A stretch of DNA of 53,779 nucleotides from CAYYAQ01 sp964469555 (GTDB lineage Bacteria; Planctomycetota; UBA1135; UBA2386): contig CAYYAQ010000015.1 of NCBI GenBank assembly GCA_964469555.1, positions 1-53,779 on the forward strand, read 5' to 3'. The position numbers and the translations under genes were made by a program. This document shows, piece after piece, positions 1-8,864 of this stretch (positions within the stretch are counted from its first letter, which is position 1; every line of letters starts with the position of its first letter). The notes beneath the pieces are model-generated. The model did not search any database, was not told where the DNA came from, and saw only the letters and a list, made by a program, of their open reading frames with translations.

Positions 1-858
1 GAGGGTGAAGCCCTCGCGACGCTCGTGGTCAACAAGCTCCGCGGCATCTTCAAGTGCGCAGCCATCAAGGCACCGGGCTTCGGCGACCGTCGCAAGGCCA
101 TGATGGACGACATCGCCATCATGACCGGCGGCAAGGCGATCATGGAAGACCTCGGCATCAAGCTCGACGCGGTCACGACCACCGACCTCGGTTCCGCCAA
201 GAAGGTCATCATCACGAAGGACGACACGACGATCATCGAAGGCTCCGGCAAGAACAACGACATCAAGGGTCGCGTCTCGCAGATCCGCGCCGAGATCGAG
301 CGTTCCACTTCGGACTACGACACCGAGAAGCTCCAGGAGCGCCTCGCGAAACTCTCCGGCGGAGTCGCCCAGGTCATGGTCGGCGCTGCTACGGAAGCCG
401 AGATGAAGGAGAAGAAGGCTCGCGTCGAAGACGCGCTGCACGCGACGCGCGCTGCGACCGAAGAGGGCATCCTCCCCGGCGGCGGCACGGCCTACATGAA
501 GGCCCGCTCTGTGCTCAAGAACCTCAAGGTCAGCGCCGACGAGCGCATCGGTGTCGACATCATCCTGCGTTCCCTCGAATCCCCGACCCGGCAGATCGTC
601 GAGAACGCGGGCGTAGACGGCTCGATCGTCGTGCAGAACGTTGCCGAGTCCTCGGACTACAACTACGGCTTCAACGCCGCGACCGAGAAGTACGAAGACC
701 TGGTCAGGTCTGGCGTCATCGACCCGACGAAGGTCACGTGCGCCGCGCTGCAGAACGCAGCTTCGGTTGCTACCCTGCTCCTCACGACGGACGCGTTGGT
801 ATCCGTCGTGCCGGAGAAGAAGAAGGGCGGCGGTGACACGCCGGACATGGACTACTAG
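1..858 (+). CDS. groEL: Chaperonin GroEL, C-terminal part (5' end outside window)
   Basis: ATP-dependent cytosolic chaperonin that folds proteins in a double ring with GroES. The reading frame is open from base 1 (EGEALATLVVNKLRG), so the visible part corresponds to about residue 252 onward of the usual 540-550-residue protein: the rest of the apical domain and the second intermediate and equatorial segments. Family hallmarks are KAPGFGDRRKAM, the EDALHATRAA segment holding the Asp needed for ATP hydrolysis (Asp398 in E. coli), and EEGILPGGG. The C-terminus reads KKKGGGDTPDMDY, with only a short Gly run and no repeated GGM tail. The co-chaperonin gene groES, if linked, would lie upstream and is not visible. 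Identity is certain; the paralogue type cannot be decided. Confidence 0.97.
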   Translation, partial: EGEALATLVVNKLRGIFKCAAIKAPGFGDRRKAMMDDIAIMTGGKAIMEDLGIKLDAVTTTDLGSAKKVIITKDDTTIIEGSGKNNDIKGRVSQIRAEIERSTSDYDTEKLQERLAKLSGGVAQVMVGAATEAEMKEKKARVEDALHATRAATEEGILPGGGTAYMKARSVLKNLKVSADERIGVDIILRSLESPTRQIVENAGVDGSIVVQNVAESSDYNYGFNAATEKYEDLVRSGVIDPTKVTCAALQNAASVATLLLTTDALVSVVPEKKKGGGDTPDMDY

Positions 859-1069
859 CGGTCGTCCAACCGGTCGAGAAAAGAGGCGGACTGCGCGTTA
901 GCGTGGCCCGTTTCTGTGTACAGGGGGCGGGTAGGACTGCTCGCCGGATCGCGTACGAACACGGTTCGCGAAGGTGGCGACACCGTGCTGAGCCTGAGCA
1001 TTCTGGGGCCTGCCGTGCGGGGACGCTGCGGGGAGTCCTGGGTTCGCCGAGCCGGGAGGCTGCGGACGG

Positions 1070-3655
1070 CTAGTGCCTCGTCGGCTGGAACAGGTCCAGA
1101 TTCCGGAAGTAGATCTGCCCGTTCTTGATCGTGAACATCTGCATCGGGATCGGAGTCAGCCCGATGCTCGTCGGAATCTTCATGCGGACCTCGTGGATCA
1201 ACTTCGTCGGCGGGTTGGGCATAGGCATTAAAACGGAGAACCGGCCCATCCGAACGACGCCCATGAACGGCATCTCGAACCTGACGACCGGATAGCCGAT
1301 GCCGAGGACACCGAATGTCTGACGGTCCGGCAACGCGACGTGTATGGACGCTTCTCGCCCGAGTTGCGACAACCCGCCGCGGTGCGTGAGCTGGAACGAC
1401 TGTCCGAGCAGAAGCGCGGGATACGTATCGAACCGCACGACGACCACATCGTCGTCGCCGTCCAGGTCGAGGTCGTGCACGAGCAGCTCCCGCGTCTTGG
1501 TGCTCCCGCGGAAGGACAGCAACTCCGGCGCGCCGAAGATCCCGCTCGACAACCTCATGATCCGATCACCCTCGCTCTGGAAACCGAGAACTACGGACTT
1601 CAGGGTCGTGTTCGATGAATGGATGGCCGCGATATCCGTCACGATCCCGAGACCGGTCCCGAGCTTCGGCATCAGAGTGCTCGTCCGGTCGAGGAACCCC
1701 CCGGTGGCGAGCCCGATCCAGATGCGGACCTTGCTGTTCGCCGAAGGAACCGAGAGGATCAGGTCGGGGAGGAGGTCGCCCGTCACATCCTCGAGAATGC
1801 CGCCTCGCGCGACGACCGATGGACCGACTATCTCGACAAACCTGTCGGCGTTCTTCGGATCGGCCAGGAGCACGCGCACCGTCGAGCTCGGTTGGAGAAT
1901 CACGAGATCCGGAAGCTTGTCCAGATTGATGTCCTGCACCAGGACCTTCGAACCGACCCAGGCCCGGGATTTCGAAACGACGACGGAACGGGAGAACGTG
2001 CCCTTACTGTTGATAGCCAGCACGATGTTGCCGTACGCATCCAATCCGACGACATCGGACAGTCCAGCGGTGCCCACGCTTCCCGTGACGTGTCCCGCGA
2101 TGTCCGCGACGGTCATCGAAACAAACCGCGTGGTGTTGCGCCACCGCAGTGCGGTTTCGTCGATGAGCTGGCCAGTCGAACGACGCACGACGATGCGCAT
2201 TCCCGTCGCGTTGTTTGTCGAGGCGTAGCCCAGCACCAGGAAGTCGTGAGTGGTGCGCGAAGCCACCGCCGCGCTCTGGACATCGACGTAGACGCTGACC
2301 GGCAGCGCCGGCACCTTCGTGTTGGCGACCCCCTCGAACCGAGCCTGACCGTCCATGTTCCGCATCATCGAGGCGCGTCCGGTGATGTCCCAAAGGGCCA
2401 GGTCGGGATCTCCTTCACCAGTCAGATCCGTGACGCCGATCAGCGCGCGGGTGAATCTGCCGATCGGCATCCCCCGGGACTCGGTATCACGATCGAGTAG
2501 CCCAGCACTCCCGTTACCCAAAAGCAGACTGTCCTCTATTCCCGCACCGGCGACGTAGAGGTCGACGTCCTTGTCGTTCTCCAGATCGACTGCACACAGC
2601 TTGGCTCGCGGCGCCGAGCTCAACAACGTCAGGGCTGTCCGGAACAAACCTGGGGAGGTCGATGAGTTGACGCCGACGACGACCGAACCGTTCAAATCGA
2701 TCGCGATCAAGTCAGGGAGGCCATCGCCGGAGACGTCGCCGGCGACCACGTCCCTGGGCTTGCTCACCGCGAATGCCGACTTCACGTTGTAGGGCACGTA
2801 GGTGATCTTCCCAGGAGACGTACTGGTGTTGCGGAAGATCTGCACCGGCGCCGCCGAGTAGGAGACAGGCGCGATGAGCAGTTCGGTGCTGGCCTTGCCG
2901 AGGACCCTCGCAGCGATGAGCTTGGTCGTGACAATCCGCGTCGAGGTGGGAAACGCCGCAGAACTGATCGTCATCGCCCCGCGGGTGTTGGTGTACAACC
3001 CTGGATACGCCGCCGTCGCGCCGCTGATGCTCAGCAGGTCGAGGTCGCCGTCGAGGTCCAGGTCGGTGAGAACCGAGCGAGGTGCCTGCAAGAGCGGTCC
3101 CCGGAGCAACCGCACCTGCTTGAACACATTCGTCCCGGCTACGCTGAACACCACCGGAAGCTCCTGATTCAGCGTGATGACGAGCTCATCGTCACCGTCG
3201 TTGTCGAGGTCGCCGACGAGTACTTCGGAGACGGCCGGTCGCATCGAACCGGAGATCCTTGGGAGGACCCAAGGCTTGCCGAACGCACTCCCGCTGCTCG
3301 GGTAGACCATCACCCGCCCGTCGCGGTAGCCGACGACCACGTCGGGGAACTTCCCAAGCGTGATCCTCCCCGCCGCGAGGGACACGATCTCGGTACCAGT
3401 TAGATCGACCTTGGCGACCGCCACCGCCTCGTAACGCCCGCCCGCATCCTGGGTGAAGATCCCGAAGTCCCCCTTGCTGGCCCGAACGAGGTCCATGCGC
3501 CCGTCCGAGTTGAGATCGACCATCAGGCACGCCACGGCCGAACCCTGGCCGTGAGGCAGCCGGGGCCTGTGGTTGTGCAGATACGGCGCCTGGCCGGAAA
3601 CGGGACCCAGGCAGCACACTGCGGCGGTCAGGATCGATGAGAACTTGCCAGACAC
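1070..3655 (-). CDS. Exported FG-GAP/VCBS-repeat beta-propeller protein
   Basis: Large extracytoplasmic protein of about 861 residues built from integrin-alpha-like FG-GAP/VCBS repeats, which form calcium-bound beta-propellers. At least nine Asp-rich loops are visible, for example DLNSDGRMDL, DLDNDGDDEL, DLDLDGDLDL, DVSGDGLPDL, DLTGEGDPDL and DLDLDGDDDV. The frame is open to an ATG at 3877, but the stretch before 3655 is Arg/Pro-rich and unlike a leader. A GTG at 3655 places a hydrophobic signal peptide (SSILTAAVCCLG, then VSGQ) at the N-terminus, so I prefer that start, without a clear ribosome binding site. It is convergent with groEL and divergent from the M61-like gene. The function is unknown; adhesion or surface display is the usual guess for such proteins. 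Confidence 0.85.
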   Translation of the reverse strand: MSGKFSSILTAAVCCLGPVSGQAPYLHNHRPRLPHGQGSAVACLMVDLNSDGRMDLVRASKGDFGIFTQDAGGRYEAVAVAKVDLTGTEIVSLAAGRITLGKFPDVVVGYRDGRVMVYPSSGSAFGKPWVLPRISGSMRPAVSEVLVGDLDNDGDDELVITLNQELPVVFSVAGTNVFKQVRLLRGPLLQAPRSVLTDLDLDGDLDLLSISGATAAYPGLYTNTRGAMTISSAAFPTSTRIVTTKLIAARVLGKASTELLIAPVSYSAAPVQIFRNTSTSPGKITYVPYNVKSAFAVSKPRDVVAGDVSGDGLPDLIAIDLNGSVVVGVNSSTSPGLFRTALTLLSSAPRAKLCAVDLENDKDVDLYVAGAGIEDSLLLGNGSAGLLDRDTESRGMPIGRFTRALIGVTDLTGEGDPDLALWDITGRASMMRNMDGQARFEGVANTKVPALPVSVYVDVQSAAVASRTTHDFLVLGYASTNNATGMRIVVRRSTGQLIDETALRWRNTTRFVSMTVADIAGHVTGSVGTAGLSDVVGLDAYGNIVLAINSKGTFSRSVVVSKSRAWVGSKVLVQDINLDKLPDLVILQPSSTVRVLLADPKNADRFVEIVGPSVVARGGILEDVTGDLLPDLILSVPSANSKVRIWIGLATGGFLDRTSTLMPKLGTGLGIVTDIAAIHSSNTTLKSVVLGFQSEGDRIMRLSSGIFGAPELLSFRGSTKTRELLVHDLDLDGDDDVVVVRFDTYPALLLGQSFQLTHRGGLSQLGREASIHVALPDRQTFGVLGIGYPVVRFEMPFMGVVRMGRFSVLMPMPNPPTKLIHEVRMKIPTSIGLTPIPMQMFTIKNGQIYFRNLDLFQPTRH

Positions 3656-3916
3656 TGGGAATGCTCGCGCGGGGGCCCGTGGCCGCTGGGACCAAGCGGG
3701 CGGGAGTCGTTCCGAGAAAGGTCCACGAGAAAGGTCCAGGGGTTGCCGGGGGAAACCGCAACAGAGAAGATTACGGTGAACTGGCCCCGCGTGCCGTGAT
3801 TGTTTCAAGCTGGCGTCACCGCCGGGGTATTGTCCGTTCGGGACGATTGCTTCCGGGCGACGGGAAGCGCTCTCCAATCACTGCACGCGTCGTGGAGAGA
3901 CCCGTATCATGGCGCC

Positions 3917-5539
3917 ATGACCCAGACCCGCGCGCTGCTCGGCGGCCTCGCCGCCCTCTGCGTTTCCGTCGCACCGGTAGATGCCCAGCTCGTGGCGCAC
4001 CATCACCTCGCTTTCGCGGTAGGTGATGAGAACGCGAAGGTTGCGGTCCGGGTGAGCGGGCTCACGGGGACCGAGTTGCTCGTTCGGATGCCAGCCTGGT
4101 ACCCCGTCTTCACGCCGGGGATCCGGTCAGCCCGCCCCCCCGCTGGATGGAAACTCCGTGCCGCACGAGGCGAGACCGCCCTGACGATCAACCCCCGCCT
4201 GCCCCAGAGCCTCTGGACGATTTCAACCGGCGGCGCCACCACGATCACCCTGCACCACGAGATCCCGATCGTCGGAAGGACCGTGGCAACAGGCCTCGGG
4301 CAACGCAATCCACACACGTTTCGAAAGGCCGGCGCGGCGGATGGCAAGCCGGAGACGATGCGCTACCACGAATCGTTCGTCCTTCGTGGTGGTTCGACGT
4401 GGCTCGAAGTGCCGGGCGCGAAGCAGAGACTGACCGTCGCCCTGCCCCCGGGTTTCGAAGTGGCGACCGCGCTGCCGCGTTCTGACGACGGAAGCTATGC
4501 CGCCGTCGACTACGCGACGCTGGCCGGATCGCCGCTCCACATCGGGAAGTTCAAGACCACGCAGTTCGCAGTGGACGGTATCGCGCACCACGTCGTCTTC
4601 TCGGGATTCGATCGCGAGCGAACCGACCGAAAGGAGTTCACCGATCGACTGGCGAAGATCATCCGCGCCAATCGATTCGCGATGGGACCACTGCCCTACT
4701 CCGATTACGTGTTCTTGTTCGGTCGGAAGAGCGGCCAACCATCGGCGACGGGACATAGCCGGTGCGCGGAGATCGTCACGCACCAGCTTCGTTCCTCGCC
4801 GATCTTGCTGAGACACATCGCGAGGGCGCATCTCGCGGCCTGGAACGGGAAGTTCTTCCACCCAGCAGCGCGAGATTCCCAGAGATCGATCGAGAGACAC
4901 ACCTTGACCAAGGAGGCTTGGTTTTGGTTGGGGGTGGAGGAGTACCACGCAGAACTAGCGATCGTGCGCGCTGGTCTCGAGAAGCCCGATCCGTTCTGGA
5001 CGCGGACAATCGCCGAGCAGATCAACCGGCTGCAACGCGACTCGCGACGCTTGAAGATGTCCGTCGCCGCGACGGGTGCCCGGATCCGGGCGCCGAAGGA
5101 TATGCTCCGACCCGGCGCGCCACATCCGCGACTCGTCGGGCAACTCCTGTGTCTCCTGCTCGACGTCGAGATCCGCGCGAACACCGGGGGGAAGATGTCC
5201 CTCGATCACGCGGTGCGCGGGCTCGCCAGACAGTGCGCCGCACGAAGACGAGGGTACACGAACGCCGACATCCGCGACTGGTGCGAGAAGACCGGCGGGC
5301 GCAAGTTCGCAAACATCTTCGCGTGCGTAACCAGCATCCAGGAACTACCGCTTACCGCGACCCTCGCAAAAGCCGGAGTCGAAGCGCGCCCCGGCTTGCA
5401 AGCGACGCCGAAGAAAACCAAGAACAAACGCGTCCCGGAGATCCGCCGCCGCGCCCCTCGGTGGCGCATCACCCTGGCGCCGAAACCATCAGACGCGACT
5501 CTCCGGCTGCGCACTAGCCTCACGAAACAGGGTGACTGA
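3917..5539 (+). CDS. Exported M61-like protein lacking the zinc-binding residues (pseudopeptidase)
   Basis: 540-residue protein with a signal peptide (residues 1-23, cleavage after VDA). The N-terminal domain carries the M61 hallmark MPAWYP (58-63). The later domain aligns with the M61 glycyl-aminopeptidase catalytic core, but where the family has HExxHxWN this protein has RAHLAAWN (residues 303-310). The third ligand Glu of the xxEGxxxYY segment is replaced (FWLGVEEYHAEL; Leu338). All three zinc ligands therefore appear to be missing, while Trp-Asn, the GVxEY helix and the following RAGL are kept. I chose ATG 3917 because the signal peptide starts there; the frame is open further upstream to 3800. 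It ends 8 bases from the convergent next gene. It is probably a non-catalytic binding protein; the fold assignment is by motif only. Confidence 0.75.
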   Translation: MTQTRALLGGLAALCVSVAPVDAQLVAHHHLAFAVGDENAKVAVRVSGLTGTELLVRMPAWYPVFTPGIRSARPPAGWKLRAARGETALTINPRLPQSLWTISTGGATTITLHHEIPIVGRTVATGLGQRNPHTFRKAGAADGKPETMRYHESFVLRGGSTWLEVPGAKQRLTVALPPGFEVATALPRSDDGSYAAVDYATLAGSPLHIGKFKTTQFAVDGIAHHVVFSGFDRERTDRKEFTDRLAKIIRANRFAMGPLPYSDYVFLFGRKSGQPSATGHSRCAEIVTHQLRSSPILLRHIARAHLAAWNGKFFHPAARDSQRSIERHTLTKEAWFWLGVEEYHAELAIVRAGLEKPDPFWTRTIAEQINRLQRDSRRLKMSVAATGARIRAPKDMLRPGAPHPRLVGQLLCLLLDVEIRANTGGKMSLDHAVRGLARQCAARRRGYTNADIRDWCEKTGGRKFANIFACVTSIQELPLTATLAKAGVEARPGLQATPKKTKNKRVPEIRRRAPRWRITLAPKPSDATLRLRTSLTKQGD

Positions 5540-5547
5540 AACCGTTC

Positions 5548-6909
5548 TCACTTCAGGTGGGAGAGGATGCGGGTCTTGATCTCCAAGGCGGACACGTTGT
5601 CGGCGGCGGCGGTGGAAGACGACGAGACGAACAGAGGGCCCGCGTCCGGATCGTCGTAGAGCCTCCCATGCGACCCCCCGACGACTGACGGGTCCGTGCC
5701 GATGACGTCCATCAAGTAGCGGAACCCGAGCATCTTCTTCGCCAAGGTGAAAGCGACCTTCAGCTTGGGGGCGCTCAATTTGGGGTCGACGAAGAGTTCG
5801 GTTGGGTCGTAGCCCGGCTTGCGATGGATGTCGACCGTGGTCGCGAAGTCCGGGCGGCGCGTTTCATCGAGCCAGTAGTGGTAGGCAAACCAACAACCGG
5901 GCTCTGCCTCGCACACGAGTTCCCCGCTTCGCTCGTGGTCGATCCCGACGTCCGCTTGCTCGACGCGATCCATCACGCGGGCCACGCCGGGCACCGCGCC
6001 GACGATTTCGCGCACGTTCGGAATGTCCGAAGCATCTCGGACGTAGACGTGCGCCACCTGGTGGTCCGCCACGACGAACGCCCGACTCGCGCCGGCGTCC
6101 AACAGTTGACCGTGGCTCGTCTCCTGAACCACGAGCAGCCCCTTCTCGTGGAGCACACGGTTGAGGAACATCGGCGTGTTCGCGTTTTCGATCCCGTACT
6201 CGGACATCACCAGGACCTCCGCGCCCTTGCCGAGCGCCGCGTCGATCAGTCGACCGGCCTCGGCATCGACCGCCGCGACAGCCATCAAGCTCCGTGGATC
6301 GTCCGGCCCGAACCTCTGGTGGTCGTAGTCCAGATGCGGGAGGTAGGCGAGAGCCAGCGTCGGGTCGTTCTTCTCGATGACGTCGAGGGTTGCGTCGACG
6401 ATCCAGCGGGTCGATTTGATGTCCGCGGTCGGCCCCCAGAAGTTGAACAACGGAAACGGCCCGAGCCGATCCTGCAACTCAGACTGCAGAGTCGCCGGGT
6501 GCGAATACAGGCCAGGCCGCTTCAGTCCATTCGCGTGGTACTCCGGTCGGGGCGTCACGCTGTAGGCGACATCGCCGTACATGTTGAACCACCAGAACAT
6601 CTTCGCGCAGGTGAACGCTGGGTCGGCCTTCCGCGCGATCTCGTAGAACTTCTCGCCTTGCACGAGCTGGTTGACCTGCCGCCAGAACCAGACCTGCGCG
6701 AGGTCCCGGAAGTACCAGCCGTTGCCGACGACCCCGTGATCCCGCGGTAACAACCCGGTGAGCCATGTCGCCTGCACCGAACACGTCACCGCCGGAAAGA
6801 CCGTCGTCATCGGCGCGGCGAATCCCCGGTCGGCGAGTGCGCGGATCCGCGGCGCGTTTGAGAGGTCCTTCGGTCGCAATCCGACCACATTGAGCATGAG
6901 CAACTTCAT
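5548..6909 (-). CDS. Nucleotide pyrophosphatase/phosphodiesterase-family (alkaline phosphatase fold) protein
   Basis: 453-residue member of the alkaline phosphatase superfamily, phosphodiesterase/nucleotide pyrophosphatase branch. The nucleophile Thr sits in FPAVTCSVQATWLTG; further metal-site segments are LPHLDYDHQRFGP, SEYGIEN (in place of the common SDHG) and GGSHG. The N-terminus MKLLMLNVVGLRP aligns with the usual xxxxVDGLRP but has Val where the first metal Asp is expected. I recall this VVG form from planctomycete and Ebo-cluster relatives, so it may be a subfamily trait. There is no signal peptide, so a cytoplasmic location is likely. The substrate is unknown. The gene is divergent from the EF-hand protein gene. 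Confidence 0.8.
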   Translation of the reverse strand: MKLLMLNVVGLRPKDLSNAPRIRALADRGFAAPMTTVFPAVTCSVQATWLTGLLPRDHGVVGNGWYFRDLAQVWFWRQVNQLVQGEKFYEIARKADPAFTCAKMFWWFNMYGDVAYSVTPRPEYHANGLKRPGLYSHPATLQSELQDRLGPFPLFNFWGPTADIKSTRWIVDATLDVIEKNDPTLALAYLPHLDYDHQRFGPDDPRSLMAVAAVDAEAGRLIDAALGKGAEVLVMSEYGIENANTPMFLNRVLHEKGLLVVQETSHGQLLDAGASRAFVVADHQVAHVYVRDASDIPNVREIVGAVPGVARVMDRVEQADVGIDHERSGELVCEAEPGCWFAYHYWLDETRRPDFATTVDIHRKPGYDPTELFVDPKLSAPKLKVAFTLAKKMLGFRYLMDVIGTDPSVVGGSHGRLYDDPDAGPLFVSSSSTAAADNVSALEIKTRILSHLK

Positions 6910-7070
6910 CCGGGGACATAATCCAACTCGGCTACCCCGGCGATGGCAAGAACGGTGTGTCTCGGAGGGGTCCCAATTGTGGAGTACTGCATCAAGTGCT
7001 CACGTAGCCGGTTCGATATCCTCGGAGGAAGGAACAACTGACGCCGCATTCGCCCAACGGAAGAGAACTC

Positions 7071-7613
7071 ATGAGGATCATCGAAACTACTACCCTGGCC
7101 GCCGCTCTCTGCCTCGGGCCTGCCCTGACCGCCCAAGACGTGACACCGCCGAAAACGGACGGGAAGCACGCGCACCACAACGCCAAGTCGTTCTTGAAGA
7201 AGCATCCGAAGCTGCACGCCCACATCAAGACGCTCGCGGACAAGGACGGGGACGGCAAGTTGAACGCCAAGGAACGCGCCGTGGCCCACCGGATACTCGA
7301 GAAGAAGTACAAGGCGTGGCAGGGAACGCAGCGATCCGAGCGAAAGGAAGCACGGGGCGAGAACAGAGAGGCGCACAAGGACGCGCAGCAGGAACGTCAC
7401 GCGGTTCACAAGGAAACCCGCAAGGAGCACCGGACCGAACACAAAGAGAAAATCCTGGAGCGGCGGGACGCCCACAAGGAACACCACGCGAAGCACAAGG
7501 AGCACGCTGAGGCGCGCCGTGAGAACCACTCCGAGCGACGCGACACCCGCCGCGATACCAGGACCGGGCGTCGGCAGACCGGCCGTCCCGCCGCACGGAA
7601 GCGGCGCCGCTAG
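7071..7613 (+). CDS. Exported EF-hand protein with His/Lys/Arg/Glu-rich tail
   Basis: 180-residue exported protein. Residues 1-21 form a signal peptide ending LTAQ. One complete EF-hand calcium loop, DKDGDGKLNAKE, lies near residues 57-68. From about residue 80 the chain is almost only His, Lys, Arg, Glu, Asp, Ala and Gln, with repeated short units such as HKE, EHR, RRDAHKEHHAKHKEH and RRDTRRD, predicted to form a long charged helix or a disordered polyampholyte. A good ribosome binding site (ggaagag) precedes the ATG. It stands 79 bases before the arsM-like gene on the same strand. The His density suggests metal, phosphate or polyanion binding; that is inference. It resembles small planctomycete EF-hand (dockerin-like) exported proteins only in the loop. 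Confidence 0.75.
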   Translation: MRIIETTTLAAALCLGPALTAQDVTPPKTDGKHAHHNAKSFLKKHPKLHAHIKTLADKDGDGKLNAKERAVAHRILEKKYKAWQGTQRSERKEARGENREAHKDAQQERHAVHKETRKEHRTEHKEKILERRDAHKEHHAKHKEHAEARRENHSERRDTRRDTRTGRRQTGRPAARKRRR

Positions 7614-7692
7614 GCCGCATCAAAAAAAACCCGTCCGAGTCGGGGGAGAGTTCGTAGACTCGACCCTCCCCTGACTCCGAACATCTCCCCCT

Positions 7693-8826
7693 TTGCAGAA
7701 CCCCGAAGCCGTCGTCTCCTCCCGTTATTCCGAAGGCGCCCAGGCGCGGCAGGACGCCCTGTGCTGCCCGATCACCTTCAACCCCGAACACCTCCGCGTC
7801 CTCCCGGAGGAGATCATCGAGCGCGACTACGGATGTGGTGATCCGACGCCGTTCGTCGAACCGGGTGACGTCGTGCTCGACCTCGGCTGCGGCGCCGGAA
7901 AGGTGTGCTGGATCGCCGCCCAGATCACCGGCGCCGAAGGCCGCGTAATCGGCGTCGACATGAACACCGAGATGTTGGCGCTCGCGCAGCAGCACCACGC
8001 GGACATCGCCAAGCGCGTCGGATTCGACAACGTCACCTACCACCGGGGCATGATCCAGGACCTCGCTCTCGACCTCGACCTTCTCGAAGAGCACTTGCGC
8101 GAGAAACCCGTCACCGGCGCGGAGTCATGGTTGCAGCTCCGACATGTCGAGGACGGGCTCCGGCGCGATCACACGATGATCCCGGACGCGACCGTTGATG
8201 TCGTTGTGTCGAACTGCGTGCTCAACCTCGTTCGACCCCAGGACAAGGACCAACTATTCGAAGGAGTCTTCCGCGTCGTCAAACCTGGTGGTCGCGTCGC
8301 GATCAGCGACATCGTGGCCGACGAGGACGTGCCGCAGGAAATGCAGGACGATCCGGAACTCTGGTCCGGTTGCATCAGCGGGTCGTACCGCGAGGACCTG
8401 TTCCTCGAAGCATTCGCGAAGGCCGGCTTCCACGGCATCGAGATCGTGAAGCGCAACGAACAACCGTGGCAGACCGTGAATGGCATCGAGTTCCGCGCGA
8501 TGACCGTGCGCGCCTACAAGGAGGCCGAAGGCGTCGCCCTCGAACGCAACCAAGCGGTCGTCTACCAAGGTCCCTTCCACGAAGTGCTGGACGATACCGG
8601 CAAGAAGTATCCCCGGGGACAGCACATCGCAGTCTCCGACAAGGCATTCGCGCGATTGCAACGACCACCGTATGCCGGCATGTTCGCGGCGATTGACCCG
8701 CGTGTGGAAGTTCCCGTGAAAGAAGCCGGTCAGTACCCCGGTTGCCGCAAAGCGATCCGCAGTCCGCAAGAGACCAAGGGCGAAGGCTACCGAGAATCCG
8801 GGTCCGGCAACTCGTCCTGCTGCTGA
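7693..8826 (+). CDS. arsM: Arsenite methyltransferase-like SAM-dependent methyltransferase (ArsM family)
   Basis: 377-residue cytosolic class I SAM methyltransferase that would methylate trivalent arsenic for detoxification. The SAM motif is VLDLGCGAGK (61-70), followed by VIGVDMN. The three cysteines that bind As(III) in characterised ArsM are present: Cys48 (DYGCGDP), Cys175 (SNCVLNL) and Cys227 (SGCISGSY). There is an extra Cys pair at 24-25 and a C-terminal SSCC. Residues 124-160 look like an insertion relative to short ArsM proteins. The start is a TTG with no obvious ribosome binding site, so the true start is uncertain. No ars repressor or pump is beside it. A related thiol/metalloid methyltransferase cannot be excluded. 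Confidence 0.82.
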   Translation: MQNPEAVVSSRYSEGAQARQDALCCPITFNPEHLRVLPEEIIERDYGCGDPTPFVEPGDVVLDLGCGAGKVCWIAAQITGAEGRVIGVDMNTEMLALAQQHHADIAKRVGFDNVTYHRGMIQDLALDLDLLEEHLREKPVTGAESWLQLRHVEDGLRRDHTMIPDATVDVVVSNCVLNLVRPQDKDQLFEGVFRVVKPGGRVAISDIVADEDVPQEMQDDPELWSGCISGSYREDLFLEAFAKAGFHGIEIVKRNEQPWQTVNGIEFRAMTVRAYKEAEGVALERNQAVVYQGPFHEVLDDTGKKYPRGQHIAVSDKAFARLQRPPYAGMFAAIDPRVEVPVKEAGQYPGCRKAIRSPQETKGEGYRESGSGNSSCC

Positions 8827-8864
8827 GCGTGGCGCCCACGGTGTCCATGAGTTAGAAAACAAGC

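Noticed and set aside
1344..2500. Long plus-strand ORFs (294 and 293 codons) opposite the FG-GAP gene
   Set aside because: Both lie wholly antisense to a strong repeat protein and give Arg/Ser/Asp-rich nonsense; high-GC shadow frames.
5824..6750. 308-codon plus-strand ORF opposite the phosphodiesterase gene
   Set aside because: Antisense shadow with no recognisable domain.
7614..7692. A8 tract and weak ggggag/ctcccc dyad between the EF-hand and arsM-like genes considered as terminator or riboswitch
   Set aside because: The stem is short with mismatches, and the A-tract is on the wrong side for plus-strand termination.
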